The notes: generated by a model not told the origin, from the letters alone. DNA of 64,000 bases from Zhenhengia yiwuensis (GCF_014384995.1 NZ_JACRSY010000007.1:1-64000), one strand, 5' to 3'; shown: positions 8,216 through 17,615, numbered from the stretch's first letter. Translations and numbers: made by a program.

Positions 8216-9937
8216 TTAATTTTCCCACTGCTCTAAGTTCTTCTTATACTCTTGTGAATAGTAAGCTTCAACCTCTTGCATTCCTGCTTTATTTGCTTTT
8301 TCTCTTGTCTCCATATAAATAGCTTCACATTCTTCTTCTGTCTTTGCAAAAATTGCTCTAGACCATCCACTGCTTACAATATCAATACATCTTTGTCTTG
8401 TATCCGTTAGTGGATCAAAAGGATCAAATACAACTGCGCTAATAGCTGTAGCATCATACATTGTATCTTTTAATCTCTCATCCTTTAATTCTTTCCAAGG
8501 GTCTTTATTAGATTGGTTAAACCAACAATTTGTACCATCTGCTAACTTATCACTACCAAATGAAATTTGTAGTGCACACTCTCCTCCTAACTTCATGTAC
8601 GGTTCGAAATCAAATGTTGGTGTTGCTGATGTAATTTGTTCTACCTTATCCGCTCTAAATGTCGCTTCTCCAGTTTCTTCGTTGAAATCCCAAATAGAAT
8701 CTGGTTGATTTGGAACCCCATATCCTAAAAGCTTTGTTCCTAAATCACTATTTTCAAAATCGAACCAACGCATATAATCCTCTGGATTCTCACACTTATC
8801 TGTTAAAATAACCCGTCCCCATCCTAATGTAGAGTATCCATTATAAGTTGCTTGTTCAATGTCTGGATCCTTTACCAAGTAGTGTACATAACGCATATCT
8901 TCTGGATAAGAACCTGGTTTTTCTGCTTCCATTTTCTTCATCCAATTATCTGAAATATAATACCCTGGCTGCCACCATGGTCCAACATAGGCTGCATATC
9001 TTTCATCTGTACCTTTTTGTCCCCACTCTTCTACTGTCTGTGTAAGTGAATCTGGGTCAAGCAAACCTGCTCTTGCAAACTGGTTAATATACTTAACCAC
9101 TTCTAAGCCAATATCACTATTTACCCAATGTTTAAAATCACCATTCTCAGAAATCTCGAATCCATTCTTTAAACCAAATGCTCCCCCAACATTTGTATTT
9201 AACATTTGTGAAAGTGCGGGCGCAGTCTTATAAGTTGCAAGACCATATACTTTGTGACCACTAGGTGTCTCTGGATGCTTTTCTACAATCTTCTTAATTG
9301 CATCAAAGTAACCCTGTGGTGTAGAAATATCAGGTGAGCCAATTTCCTTATACCAATCTTCTCTGATCATAGGTGCATAGTCTGCACAAGGAATAATATT
9401 ATTTTGATCAATTCCGTAATATCCAGTAGATAGATTCCATAAGCGACCTTCTTCATCCTCAAATCTAGGTATGTAAGGACCAAACTTTTGCATTAAATTA
9501 GGCTGATCTTGAACGAGATCTGTTAGTTCAAGAACTTTTCCTAACTCTTTCCATTGTTCAACAGTCTGTTGACTTAGCCCCATAATAGCTTCTGGATAAT
9601 CATTTGATGCCAACATTAGGTTAAGACGCTCTGATTGATCTGTATCATAAACAAATTTATTGACGACAACATTAAATTCTTCTTTTAAGTACGCATTTAA
9701 TGCCTCTGTATCCTCCTTCATACTATCTGGGCTACCTTGTCCAGCATACACATTGATTACTAAAGTCTCATCTGGAACCTCCCATCCATAGGCATTGATT
9801 ACAGGTTCTTTGCTACTGCTTGTATCTTTTGATGAATTAGATGCTGTCTCTTTTTCCCCTCCTTGATCGCTAGTACACCCAACCATACTCGATGCTACCA
9901 TTAATGCTACTAACGTACCTGATACTATCTTTTTCAT
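8216..9937 (-). CDS. Extracellular solute-binding lipoprotein (LplA-like)
   Basis: This 573-residue protein begins with a lipoprotein signal ending in a lipobox (SSMVGC, Cys about 21), followed by a Ser/Lys/Thr linker. The mature part is the large LplA-type binding fold with aromatic-rich segments (WWQPGYY, FDFENSDLG) typical of oligosaccharide-binding subunits. It precedes its two permeases in one operon. A strong sigma-A promoter is visible at 9991-10018. The position next to heparinase-like and GH88 genes suggests binding of unsaturated uronate oligosaccharides, which is inference. Confidence 0.9.
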   Translation of the reverse strand: MKKIVSGTLVALMVASSMVGCTSDQGGEKETASNSSKDTSSSKEPVINAYGWEVPDETLVINVYAGQGSPDSMKEDTEALNAYLKEEFNVVVNKFVYDTDQSERLNLMLASNDYPEAIMGLSQQTVEQWKELGKVLELTDLVQDQPNLMQKFGPYIPRFEDEEGRLWNLSTGYYGIDQNNIIPCADYAPMIREDWYKEIGSPDISTPQGYFDAIKKIVEKHPETPSGHKVYGLATYKTAPALSQMLNTNVGGAFGLKNGFEISENGDFKHWVNSDIGLEVVKYINQFARAGLLDPDSLTQTVEEWGQKGTDERYAAYVGPWWQPGYYISDNWMKKMEAEKPGSYPEDMRYVHYLVKDPDIEQATYNGYSTLGWGRVILTDKCENPEDYMRWFDFENSDLGTKLLGYGVPNQPDSIWDFNEETGEATFRADKVEQITSATPTFDFEPYMKLGGECALQISFGSDKLADGTNCWFNQSNKDPWKELKDERLKDTMYDATAISAVVFDPFDPLTDTRQRCIDIVSSGWSRAIFAKTEEECEAIYMETREKANKAGMQEVEAYYSQEYKKNLEQWEN

Positions 9938-9990
9938 ATTGTTGGCCCCCTTTAATTAAATGTACATACTTTTTTAAAATTTTCATTATT

Positions 9991-10018
9991 ATTATATCAT
10001 TTATGTGCACATTGTAAA
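9991..10018 (-). promoter_or_regulatory. Sigma-A promoter of the lpl-like operon with palindromic spacer
   Basis: On the minus strand TTTACA (10013-10018) and TATAAT (9991-9996) are separated by 16 bases. The spacer contains the perfect palindrome ATGTGCACAT (10003-10012), well placed as a repressor or activator operator. Confidence 0.7.
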
Positions 10019-10258
10019 GTAATATTTAAAATATTTTTAATTTATACATAAAATTAAACATTTTTTATATTATTATAGATATTTTATTGTTACATTTTTT
10101 ATTCTACTATTCTTATCTCATTTTTCTTTTTAGATTATATCTTAGAAACAGTAAACCCTCTCTATATTTACATTAACGGTTAAAATATTCGTATCCCTAT
10201 AGACATGATTATCTCATAATTTTTTCAACAAATGCTATACGATATCCTTCTAATAAAA
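10019..10258. other. AT-rich spacer without gene
   Basis: Very AT-rich sequence between the lpl-like promoter and the terminator of the lyase gene. No open frame, repeat or further structure was seen. Confidence 0.5.
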
Positions 10259-10294
10259 AAATCTTAGTTACCCTCTTCAGAGCAACTAAGATTT
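10259..10294 (-). terminator. Terminator of the uronate-degradation operon
   Basis: AAATCTTAGTT (10259-10269) pairs with AACTAAGATTT (10284-10294). On the minus strand a T-run (TTTTTTATTAG) follows. It lies just after the lyase gene that ends at 10315. Confidence 0.85.
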
Positions 10295-10314
10295 CACATT
10301 TTTAAACTTTTTAT

Positions 10315-12273
10315 TTAATAAACTATAGGATAAACCTTCTTCTCTCCATCCTTTTCATGGATAAGTGCTACTTTAGCAAAGACATCTTCGCCTTCTACTA
10401 CCATGAGTCTTCTTAAGGATTCGTCATGTCTCATGACTACGGTGTAAGTCTCCTCTGGCAAAGTAATGTTGAAAGCACTGATACTTTCATTGCTTTCTAA
10501 TATCTGTCCTTGTGTACAAATAGGAACACATCTTAGGGTATGTGGCATAGGATTGTTTTGGTCTTCAAGGACGAGTACTGTTATAAGTGTAGTATTGCCT
10601 GTATTTTCTTTTTCGGTGGTTAATACGTCTAACTTTTCTAGATGATTGTAGGTTTCAGAGGAAAGCATAGAAGTCTTAGCCATATGTACCTCTGATAAGC
10701 TGTATAAAGTAGCTTTTGCCTGTTTGCCTGTAAAGAGAGCCTGTGACTTTTTAACCGTAAGTTCTCCTTTGCCAAAGTGGAAATACTGATTATAAGTATG
10801 ATTTCCTTTAGCCTTAAAGGTATCTGCTATAACAACAATTTGTGGTTTAATAAAAAGCACTTTACGGCTTACATAAACACTATCCTCTAGATCCATATAG
10901 CCAAGGTGTGCCCCTTCTACATAGTCATAGAGTGGATGTGTGATGAAACGGCCTTGTACAGGTTGGGCCACCTTATCATAGCCCCATGTATCAATAAGCT
11001 GTGTGAAGGGCTTACCATCCACCATGGTTGTATTATGAGCATAAGCCTTTTTAAGCTCATAACGTTCTTTCGTATCTGTATAAGTGTAACGGCCTGAGTC
11101 CTTTAAAATGTCCTCTCCTAAGTAGGCCACATCTACATGCAGCATATCTAAGTGTCCATGACCGCCGCCTAAAGACCCACATTTAAAATGCACATAAGTA
11201 CTTGCTTCTTCCCAACCATCACGCATGCAGTAGTTCCCACTGGCTGCTAAAGCATGTGAAGGCTTATTGGGTACCTGAGCTTCTAACTGGTCATAAACCT
11301 TTACGCCTTTCATACCTATATCCCATATACTTTCAAAGTCTACCTTTTCGTAAGCTAAAGCTTTAAAGGCTGGTTCCTCATAAAGGTAAGCCCCCCTTAC
11401 AAGTAAGTCTCTTACATCTATATGATCGCTATCTCCATTAGCCAGCTGGATATGATTCGGCTTTGTCATATAAAGATGTGCATACACCATCTTCTTCACG
11501 ATTTCATGATAAACGTCCTCTAATACAATACCATTATTCTTTGCTGCAATGGCTACATCTAAAAGAGCACGCAGTACTTCATTATGATAAAGGCTAGACT
11601 GCTCCCAGTGGAGACCGTCTTCTAGCACCTGCAGTTTAACCGCCTTTGTTAAACGCTCCTTTGCTACATGGATGTAGGTATCCTTTTCTAAGTAAAGCCC
11701 TGCTACAAAAAGTCCGTGATTCTCAATAATTCCCCAGTTACTTAGTCTTCTAAAATCATCATTATGTCCTATAATATAGTGAGCATGATCCTCCATACTC
11801 TGTCTAAACAGCGCTTCTACTTCCTCATCCCAATAAGGGCTTCCATAGACAAGCTCACGTGCCTTAAGCCAGTTTTCACATCTTAAGCCCGCCTCAATGG
11901 TACGCCAAGTACTCCCATAATACTTAGGCTCACATGGATTATGGGTAATCCAGTGCTTCATAAGCCTTATGAATGTTTTCACATACTCTTCTTTTCCAGT
12001 GAATACATAGGCCTGGGATAAAATAAGGAAATAACGATTTCGATTCATAGCGTAAGTCCACTCAGGGTCGTTAAAAGGTATATAGTCCCACTCTATTTCC
12101 CCTTTTTTAAAGGTAACAGGCTTGTATGTTCTTTCCATTTCCCATTTACTTTGAAATAAGAAAGTATGCTCCACCACAAAGTCTGCCATACAGCATGCTT
12201 CCTCTATATCCAGTTCATTATAACACTTGCAATAATCTATAATTTGATCTAAATCATCTATATATTCTCTCAT
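10315..12273 (-). CDS. Heparinase II/III-family polysaccharide lyase
   Basis: I place the start at ATG 12273 (MREYIDDLDQ), where AGGGG precedes it; the longer frame from 12330 overlaps the previous gene and lacks a ribosome site. The protein has 652 residues. It has an N-terminal alpha-barrel region (DPEWTYAMNRNRYFLILSQA split about 70-110, and NWGIIENHGLF) and a C-terminal beta domain (GGHGHLDMLHVDV, DSGRYTY). These are hallmarks of heparinase II/III-type lyases, which cleave uronic-acid polymers by beta-elimination. No signal peptide is seen, so it probably acts on imported oligosaccharides. It is the last gene of an operon with GH88 and the KDPG aldolase-kinase fusion. Exact polymer (heparan, hyaluronan, alginate-like) is not determinable. 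Confidence 0.85.
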   Translation of the reverse strand: MREYIDDLDQIIDYCKCYNELDIEEACCMADFVVEHTFLFQSKWEMERTYKPVTFKKGEIEWDYIPFNDPEWTYAMNRNRYFLILSQAYVFTGKEEYVKTFIRLMKHWITHNPCEPKYYGSTWRTIEAGLRCENWLKARELVYGSPYWDEEVEALFRQSMEDHAHYIIGHNDDFRRLSNWGIIENHGLFVAGLYLEKDTYIHVAKERLTKAVKLQVLEDGLHWEQSSLYHNEVLRALLDVAIAAKNNGIVLEDVYHEIVKKMVYAHLYMTKPNHIQLANGDSDHIDVRDLLVRGAYLYEEPAFKALAYEKVDFESIWDIGMKGVKVYDQLEAQVPNKPSHALAASGNYCMRDGWEEASTYVHFKCGSLGGGHGHLDMLHVDVAYLGEDILKDSGRYTYTDTKERYELKKAYAHNTTMVDGKPFTQLIDTWGYDKVAQPVQGRFITHPLYDYVEGAHLGYMDLEDSVYVSRKVLFIKPQIVVIADTFKAKGNHTYNQYFHFGKGELTVKKSQALFTGKQAKATLYSLSEVHMAKTSMLSSETYNHLEKLDVLTTEKENTGNTTLITVLVLEDQNNPMPHTLRCVPICTQGQILESNESISAFNITLPEETYTVVMRHDESLRRLMVVEGEDVFAKVALIHEKDGEKKVYPIVY

Positions 12274-12284
12274 ATCATTTTCCC

Positions 12285-14033
12285 CTATCGCTGAACTAAT
12301 CCTTTCCCATTTCCATTCATAAGCGCACAAACTTCTGCTACACTTACTTCATTAAAATCGCCTTCTATCGTATGCTTTAAGCACTCTGACGCTAAGGCAA
12401 AGGCAACACTTTCTTGCGGATCATACCCTTTTACTGTGGCATAAATAAGTCCTGACGCAAAGGCATCTCCCCCACCTACTCTATCCACAATCTGCACGTC
12501 ATAAAAAGGTGCAAAATAACTCTTTCCTTCTGTATATAAAAGCGCTGATAGACTATTTAAGCTAGCTGATACAGAATGTCTAATCGTAAGTGCCACTTGT
12601 TTAAAGCCATATTTACGTGTCATGGCATAAGCTATGGCACTTAGCCTTGTCTTTTCATCTGCTATTTGGTCTATACGGCCTACTTCTGCCTGACCTTCTA
12701 CTACTAAGTCTAAATCCAGCATGCTTATAGCATGGTGCTCATTCGTTAGGCAGCAATCCACATACTGCATCATTTCTTGTAAAGTACGACTTGCCTCTTC
12801 CTTGGTCCAAAGCTTTTCTCTATAATTAAGGTCACACCAAACGGTAATGCCTTTTTCTTGGCATTTTTTACACACTTTAAGCGCTACTCTTGCCACTTCC
12901 TCTCCCAGAGCAGGTGTAATACCTGTTATAAAGAAGTGTTTAACACCTTCTAGTGCCTTATCCCAATCCAATTCCTCACTCCTTATGTCACTCATAGCAG
13001 AATGGGCTCTATCATAGACGACTTTAGAAGCTCTTTGGGAAGCACCCTTTTCTAAGAAATAAAGCCCCATACGCTCCCCACCTCTTAAAATAAAGTGAGT
13101 ATCCACACCATACTTTCTAAGTTCATTGACAGCACTTTGTCCTAAATCATTTTCAGGAAGTTTGGTCATAAAGCGGGTATTGAGTCCAAACTGAGCAAGA
13201 GATACAACCACATTGGCTTCTGCACCACCATAGTGCATCTTTAATTGGTGTGCCTGACTAAGCCTTAAATGGTCAGGTGCAGATAAACGAAGGAGCATTT
13301 CTCCAAAACCAGCTACAACACCTTCTCCTAAGCCTTCTAGAGTAAGCTGACTTGCTGCACATTCCTCTTTTGTTAAGTGCTGCTGAGTCTCCTGCCCTTG
13401 CTTCCCTTTTTGAATGCGTTTAACAGCTTCGGCTGTAAGTTTCGTAATGGCTTTAAAGTCTTTTTGGCGTATCAAATCCTCTTTAACCATCCAGCTCCCA
13501 CCACATGCAACAATACGTTCATAGCCTAAGTATTCCATCATGGTATCAGGTGTAATCCCCCCCGTAGGCATAAAATTTACTTGCCCATAAGGTGCTGCAA
13601 GTGCTTTAATGGTGGCAAGACCTCCTAGCTCTTTAGCTGGGAAGAATTTTACCACCTCTAACCCATGTTCAATGGCTCTTTCGATATCTGAAGCATGAGA
13701 ACAACCTGGGAAAATAGGTACACCCTTTTGGGTGCAATAATTTACAACTTTTTCATTAAACCCTGGGGCAACAATAAAAGCTGCACCACTTGCTAGCGCC
13801 TCATCTACTTGTTGTGTATTTAGTACAGTACCTGCGCCTATAAGCATTTGTGGGCATGCCTCTTTCATTCTTCTAATGGCTTCTTCTGCACATACAGTAC
13901 GGAAAGTCACCTCTGCTAGATAGAGCCCCCCCTCACATAAAGCTTTCGCAACGGGCACTGCATCTTCTATATACTCGATTTTAACAACAGGTACCAATTT
14001 CGCTTCCTTAATTCTTTCTATTACCTTATGCAT
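12285..14033 (-). CDS. Fused 2-keto-3-deoxy-6-phosphogluconate aldolase and 2-keto-3-deoxygluconate kinase
   Basis: This 582-residue protein has two complete enzymes. Residues 1-205 are a class I KDPG/KHG aldolase with the catalytic Glu in AEVTFRT (E41) and Schiff-base Lys in EVVKFFPA (about K129). Residues about 235-580 are a PfkB-family sugar kinase with GGAEANVVVSLA and the ATP/catalytic signature DRVGGGDAFASGL. A charged linker (KGKQGQETQQ) joins them. The kinase phosphorylates KDG and the aldolase splits KDPG to pyruvate and glyceraldehyde 3-phosphate, so consecutive steps sit in one chain. It has a GGGGG ribosome site and lies 13 bases after GH88. Both halves keep their key residues. 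Confidence 0.92.
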   Translation of the reverse strand: MHKVIERIKEAKLVPVVKIEYIEDAVPVAKALCEGGLYLAEVTFRTVCAEEAIRRMKEACPQMLIGAGTVLNTQQVDEALASGAAFIVAPGFNEKVVNYCTQKGVPIFPGCSHASDIERAIEHGLEVVKFFPAKELGGLATIKALAAPYGQVNFMPTGGITPDTMMEYLGYERIVACGGSWMVKEDLIRQKDFKAITKLTAEAVKRIQKGKQGQETQQHLTKEECAASQLTLEGLGEGVVAGFGEMLLRLSAPDHLRLSQAHQLKMHYGGAEANVVVSLAQFGLNTRFMTKLPENDLGQSAVNELRKYGVDTHFILRGGERMGLYFLEKGASQRASKVVYDRAHSAMSDIRSEELDWDKALEGVKHFFITGITPALGEEVARVALKVCKKCQEKGITVWCDLNYREKLWTKEEASRTLQEMMQYVDCCLTNEHHAISMLDLDLVVEGQAEVGRIDQIADEKTRLSAIAYAMTRKYGFKQVALTIRHSVSASLNSLSALLYTEGKSYFAPFYDVQIVDRVGGGDAFASGLIYATVKGYDPQESVAFALASECLKHTIEGDFNEVSVAEVCALMNGNGKGLVQR

Positions 14034-14046
14034 GACTCTATCCCCC

Positions 14047-15213
14047 TTACCAGTAAAGTTCCCAATCTTTAAGACATCTTACGATGGCTTCAAGGTAGTA
14101 ATAATCACCCCATACTGTACATTCATCTACCCCATTATCGCGGACTGTGTTATAAGGTGACTTTTTCGCATAAGTGCCATGTAAAAGCTGCCCATTCGAA
14201 GCATCCTCTTCCTTCACTGCATAATGATCGACTAAAGCTTTTAAAATCTTTTTAGCTACACTTGTATAATACGTAGCTTCTTCTTTCCCTAAATATTTAC
14301 TCATTTCGAGCATACCGCATACAGCAATAGCTGCTGCTGAAGAGTCTTTAGGTTCACTGCTACCATCTGTAAAATCAAAGTCCCAATAAGGCACTAAATC
14401 CTCTGGAAGATGATTAATGAAGAAATCTGTTACATCTTTAAAAAGCCCAATGTAACTTTCCTCTTTTGTATACTTATAACTTAAAGCTAAACCATAAATT
14501 CCCCACGCTTGCCCTCTTGCCCAAGCTGAATCATTACGATAGCCCTGTGCTGTTACACCCTTTACAGGAAGTCCTGTCTCTGGATCAAAGTAATAAGTAT
14601 GGTAAGTGGAATGGTCCTCTCTTACAATGTATTTTAAGCAAGTATGAATATGCTTCTTAGCAATGGTCTCATACTTCAGATCACCTGTTACCTCACTTGC
14701 CCAGTACAAAAGTGGCAAATTAAGAAGGCAATCTATAATAAGCCTATAATTTTCTTTTGCGCCAAATGGCCCCCATGCCTGAATAAACTCACCCTTTTCT
14801 TGGAATCTCCCAATCAGGTTATCTGCTGCCATAAGCGCTGCCTCATACCCTTCCTTAGAACCCACTAATTTGTAAGCGGCTACGCAGGATAAAGAGTAAA
14901 GAAAGCCCATATCGTGATGGTCCACTGCTATACGTTTTTCAATACGTTCATGAAAACTATGTACATGTTTAAGTGCAAGCTCTTTAAAACTTTCCTCTCC
15001 TGTCATTTCATACATAAGCCAAAGCTCACCTGTATAAAAACCTTCTGTCCAGTCACACTGGCCTGTGCCATGGTACATACCTTTCTGACTTACACAGCTT
15101 TTAAACTGCTCGCCTAAGCTCCTTACTGCTTTATGTGTTTGATTTTTCCCTCTTACAAGAGCTTCTTGAAGTTCTTTCGTTGTGATCTCTTTATAACATG
15201 CTAATCTATTCAC
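14047..15213 (-). CDS. ugl: GH88 unsaturated uronyl hydrolase
   Basis: This 388-residue protein has the GH88 (alpha/alpha)6-barrel features: HHDMGF with the catalytic Asp (about residue 100), NDSAWARGQAWG with the second Asp (about 228), and a C-terminal DECTVWGDYYYLEA. Such enzymes hydrate and release 4,5-unsaturated uronic acid from lyase products, in the cytosol. It starts with GTG behind GGGG and is the first gene of the operon GH88, aldolase-kinase, lyase. With these partners it produces the keto-uronate that becomes KDG after isomerase and dehydrogenase steps, which are not encoded in this window. Confidence 0.9.
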   Translation of the reverse strand: MNRLACYKEITTKELQEALVRGKNQTHKAVRSLGEQFKSCVSQKGMYHGTGQCDWTEGFYTGELWLMYEMTGEESFKELALKHVHSFHERIEKRIAVDHHDMGFLYSLSCVAAYKLVGSKEGYEAALMAADNLIGRFQEKGEFIQAWGPFGAKENYRLIIDCLLNLPLLYWASEVTGDLKYETIAKKHIHTCLKYIVREDHSTYHTYYFDPETGLPVKGVTAQGYRNDSAWARGQAWGIYGLALSYKYTKEESYIGLFKDVTDFFINHLPEDLVPYWDFDFTDGSSEPKDSSAAAIAVCGMLEMSKYLGKEEATYYTSVAKKILKALVDHYAVKEEDASNGQLLHGTYAKKSPYNTVRDNGVDECTVWGDYYYLEAIVRCLKDWELYW

Positions 15214-15366
15214 TATTTTCCCCTCTTATCTTCATTATTATTAAAATATAAAATAATCCTTCTTTTTTAAGTCTAGCATACTATAATCTCAATTTCTTGG
15301 TATTTACGATTAGAAACATGGCAAATTTTGAACTCTTTTCTGCTCTCTCAATGCCTATACAAAAAA

Positions 15367-15390
15367 ACTGCAAAACCTAAGCTTTGCAGT
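15367..15390 (-). terminator. Terminator of the CotF-like gene pair
   Basis: ACTGCAAA (15367-15374) pairs with TTTGCAGT (15383-15390), with A/T runs on both sides. On the minus strand it follows the stop at 15412. Confidence 0.85.
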
Positions 15391-15411
15391 TTTTTATTCA
15401 TCTTATTTATT

Positions 15412-15681
15412 CTAGATATTTTTTACACACTGAGCAAATTTTTGTTTTGCATCATCAATTTTTTGTTGTTCAGCTGCTGGAGTTGGATAAAGACCACGTG
15501 CATGCATCATATTGAACACATCTACTTGAATGCTATGTTCTTGTTCAAGACAATGTAAAATAGCATTTCTCACGTTATCATGAACACATTCATTGGCAAA
15601 AGTATTATAGTTACCTGTTGCTGCTTTTTCTGCTGAAAGTGCATCTGTTAATATTTCTTTATCAGTATATATTTCTTGCAT
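15412..15681 (-). CDS. CotF-family spore coat protein
   Basis: This 89-residue, four-helix ferritin-like protein matches the CotF family: YTDKEILTDALSAEKAATGNY near the start, then NAILHCLEQEHSIQVDVFNMM. A Tyr/Pro-rich segment (RGLYPTPAAEQQK) closes it. CotF-type proteins are spore-coat components. The start has GAGG 7 bases upstream, 13 bases after the preceding CotF-like gene, so the two are co-transcribed and probably interact. Confidence 0.85.
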   Translation of the reverse strand: MQEIYTDKEILTDALSAEKAATGNYNTFANECVHDNVRNAILHCLEQEHSIQVDVFNMMHARGLYPTPAAEQQKIDDAKQKFAQCVKNI

Positions 15682-15694
15682 AATCGAACCTCCA

Positions 15695-15880
15695 TTAATT
15701 TAATTGTGCGTATAATGAGTTAAAATGACCTTGATGTTTAGCTGCGATTTCAGTAAATTGTTGTTTAATTTCTGGATCTTGAGTATGCTCTGCTAACATC
15801 TGGAACTTTTTAATGAGAAGTTCTTCCTCAGTTAATAAATCTTGAAGTGCTGATAATTCTTTTGCAGATATATGTTCCAT
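15695..15880 (-). CDS. Short CotF-like spore coat protein
   Basis: This 61-residue all-helical protein (ELSALQDLLTEEELLIKKF, then TEIAAKHQGHFNSLYAQL) is the usual short partner found next to CotF-like proteins. The ribosome site AAGGAGG is strong but lies at the edge of a long hairpin (15891-15939), so folding of the leader could modulate translation. Expression in the sporulating mother cell is expected from family knowledge; I could not identify a clean sporulation promoter. Confidence 0.82.
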   Translation of the reverse strand: MEHISAKELSALQDLLTEEELLIKKFQMLAEHTQDPEIKQQFTEIAAKHQGHFNSLYAQLN

Positions 15881-15890
15881 AATGAACCTC

Positions 15891-15939
15891 CTTATCTAGA
15901 TATCATAATAAGTTTAGTATGTACCTAAACTTAGATAAG
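15891..15939 (-). promoter_or_regulatory. Long leader hairpin next to the CotF-like ribosome site
   Basis: Two nested dyads share a centre: CTTATCTA (15891-15898) with TAGATAAG (15932-15939), and TAAGTTTAG (15909-15917) with CTAAACTTA (15925-15933). In the minus transcript the closing arm runs into the AAGGAGG ribosome site. It may stabilise the mRNA or gate translation, or be a protein operator in DNA. Confidence 0.55.
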
Positions 15940-16039
15940 ATGTATGACTTTGTCTTTTTACAAAAAATGTATTTTTAAAATATATATAATCTTAATATTT
16001 TATATATAATATTTTTATATTAAATTATATATATTTCAA

Positions 16040-16067
16040 TTTACTTTCATTAAATTTATACTATAAT
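16040..16067 (+). promoter_or_regulatory. Probable promoter of the sulfatase gene
   Basis: TTTACT (16040-16045) and TATAAT (16062-16067) are 16 bases apart, about 55 bases before the sulfatase start. The surrounding DNA is extremely AT-rich. Confidence 0.5.
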
Positions 16068-16121
16068 ATTACTAAAAGCATCACTCTTTTTACCTTAACA
16101 TACATTAAAGGAGATACTTTT

Positions 16122-17615
16122 ATGCCTAAACAATTTATTATGATTATGACAGACACCCAACGCACAGATATGCTAGGCTGCTACGGCAACTCTGGTATGG
16201 TAACCCCTTGTATTGATAGTTTATGTGAAAATGGTATTCGTTTTGATAAAGCTTATACCGCTCAACCTGTATGTGGTCCTGCACGTTCCACACTGTTTAC
16301 AGGCCTTTATCCTCACAGTAATGGAAGTTGGTCTAACTGTGTAGCACTTGAGTCTACTGTTAAAACCATAGGTCAACGTCTCACACATGAAAATATTGCT
16401 ACAGGTTATATTGGTAAATGGCATTTAGATGGCGGAGATTACTTTGGCACTGGTAGATGTCCAGATGGTTGGAACCCTAAGTACTGGTATGATATGCGTA
16501 ACTTCTTAGATGAGCTTTCTACCGAAGACCGCATGCGTTCAAGAAATGCAGGAACGATTTGGGAAGGCGACGGCTATGAAGCAGAATTTACTTTTGCGCA
16601 TAAGTGTTCGAATCGTGCCATTGAATTTATTAAAGAACATCAAGATAAAGACTTCTTCCTTGTTGTTTCTTATGATGAACCACATGGGCCTTTTATCGCT
16701 CCTAAGAAATACCCTGAAATGTATAAAGACTATGAATTCCCTGTAAGTGAAAATATCCATGATACACTTGAAAACAAACCTGAACATCATAAAGTATGGG
16801 CTGGTGACCGTATTCATCATGACCGTAGTAACCACAAAGTCAAATATCCACTTCTCTTTGGTGCTAACAGCTTTGTTGACTCTGAGATAGGTCGTGTATT
16901 AGAGGCTTATAGAACTTATACAAAGGATGCGCTTATCCTTTATACATCTGATCATGGTGATCATTTAGATGCTCACCGCATAGATAGTAAAGGAGCTAGT
17001 ATGTACGAAGAAATTATACATATTCCTTTTATTTTAAGTGGCACACCTGTTAAAGGGAACAAGGTCGTTAATGAACATGTTGTATCGCATGCTGATGTAG
17101 TGCCAACTATTTTAGACTACTTTAATGCAACACCTTATAGTATGTTACAAGGTCATTCTCTCATTAAAGTACTTGATGAACCTACAGCTAAAATTAATGA
17201 TGCTATTTTCAGTGAATTTGGTCGCTACGAAATCGCTCATGACTCTTTTGGAGGCTTCCAACCTATTCGCTGTATTCGTACAGACCGTTATAAACTCGTG
17301 CTTAATCTCCTTTGCACAGATGAGCTTTATGACCTCAAAAAAGACCCCCATGAAATGCACAACTTAATTGACGAACCAGCTACTTCTAAAATCCGTGATG
17401 CCCTTCATGACCAGCTCCTTAACTGGATGAATGAAACACGTGACCCTTTTAGAGGTTATTACTGGTCAAGACGTCCTTGGAGAACCGATGCACCACCTGC
17501 TACTTGGTACGATTCTTGTATGACAAGACAAAAAGAGCCTGATTATGATGAAGTCAGAGAGTGTGACTATGCTACAGGACTTCCTATTACCAAGGCAACT
17601 TATCGTAAATTCTAA
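16122..17615 (+). CDS. Cys-type sulfatase
   Basis: This 497-residue protein is an arylsulfatase-fold enzyme. The formylglycine motif is C51-G-P-A-R55 (C-x-P-x-R), metal ligands appear near D11 (MTDTQRTD) and in YTSDHGDHLDAH, and SHADVVPTILDYF is the conserved C-terminal segment. Being a Cys-type enzyme in a presumed anaerobe, it should need a radical-SAM maturase (anSME), which is not in the window. No signal peptide is seen, so it likely desulfates imported oligosaccharides. It is divergent from the uronate operon, indicating a sulfated polymer such as a glycosaminoglycan or algal polysaccharide. AAAGGAGA precedes the ATG. Confidence 0.9.
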   Translation: MPKQFIMIMTDTQRTDMLGCYGNSGMVTPCIDSLCENGIRFDKAYTAQPVCGPARSTLFTGLYPHSNGSWSNCVALESTVKTIGQRLTHENIATGYIGKWHLDGGDYFGTGRCPDGWNPKYWYDMRNFLDELSTEDRMRSRNAGTIWEGDGYEAEFTFAHKCSNRAIEFIKEHQDKDFFLVVSYDEPHGPFIAPKKYPEMYKDYEFPVSENIHDTLENKPEHHKVWAGDRIHHDRSNHKVKYPLLFGANSFVDSEIGRVLEAYRTYTKDALILYTSDHGDHLDAHRIDSKGASMYEEIIHIPFILSGTPVKGNKVVNEHVVSHADVVPTILDYFNATPYSMLQGHSLIKVLDEPTAKINDAIFSEFGRYEIAHDSFGGFQPIRCIRTDRYKLVLNLLCTDELYDLKKDPHEMHNLIDEPATSKIRDALHDQLLNWMNETRDPFRGYYWSRRPWRTDAPPATWYDSCMTRQKEPDYDEVRECDYATGLPITKATYRKF

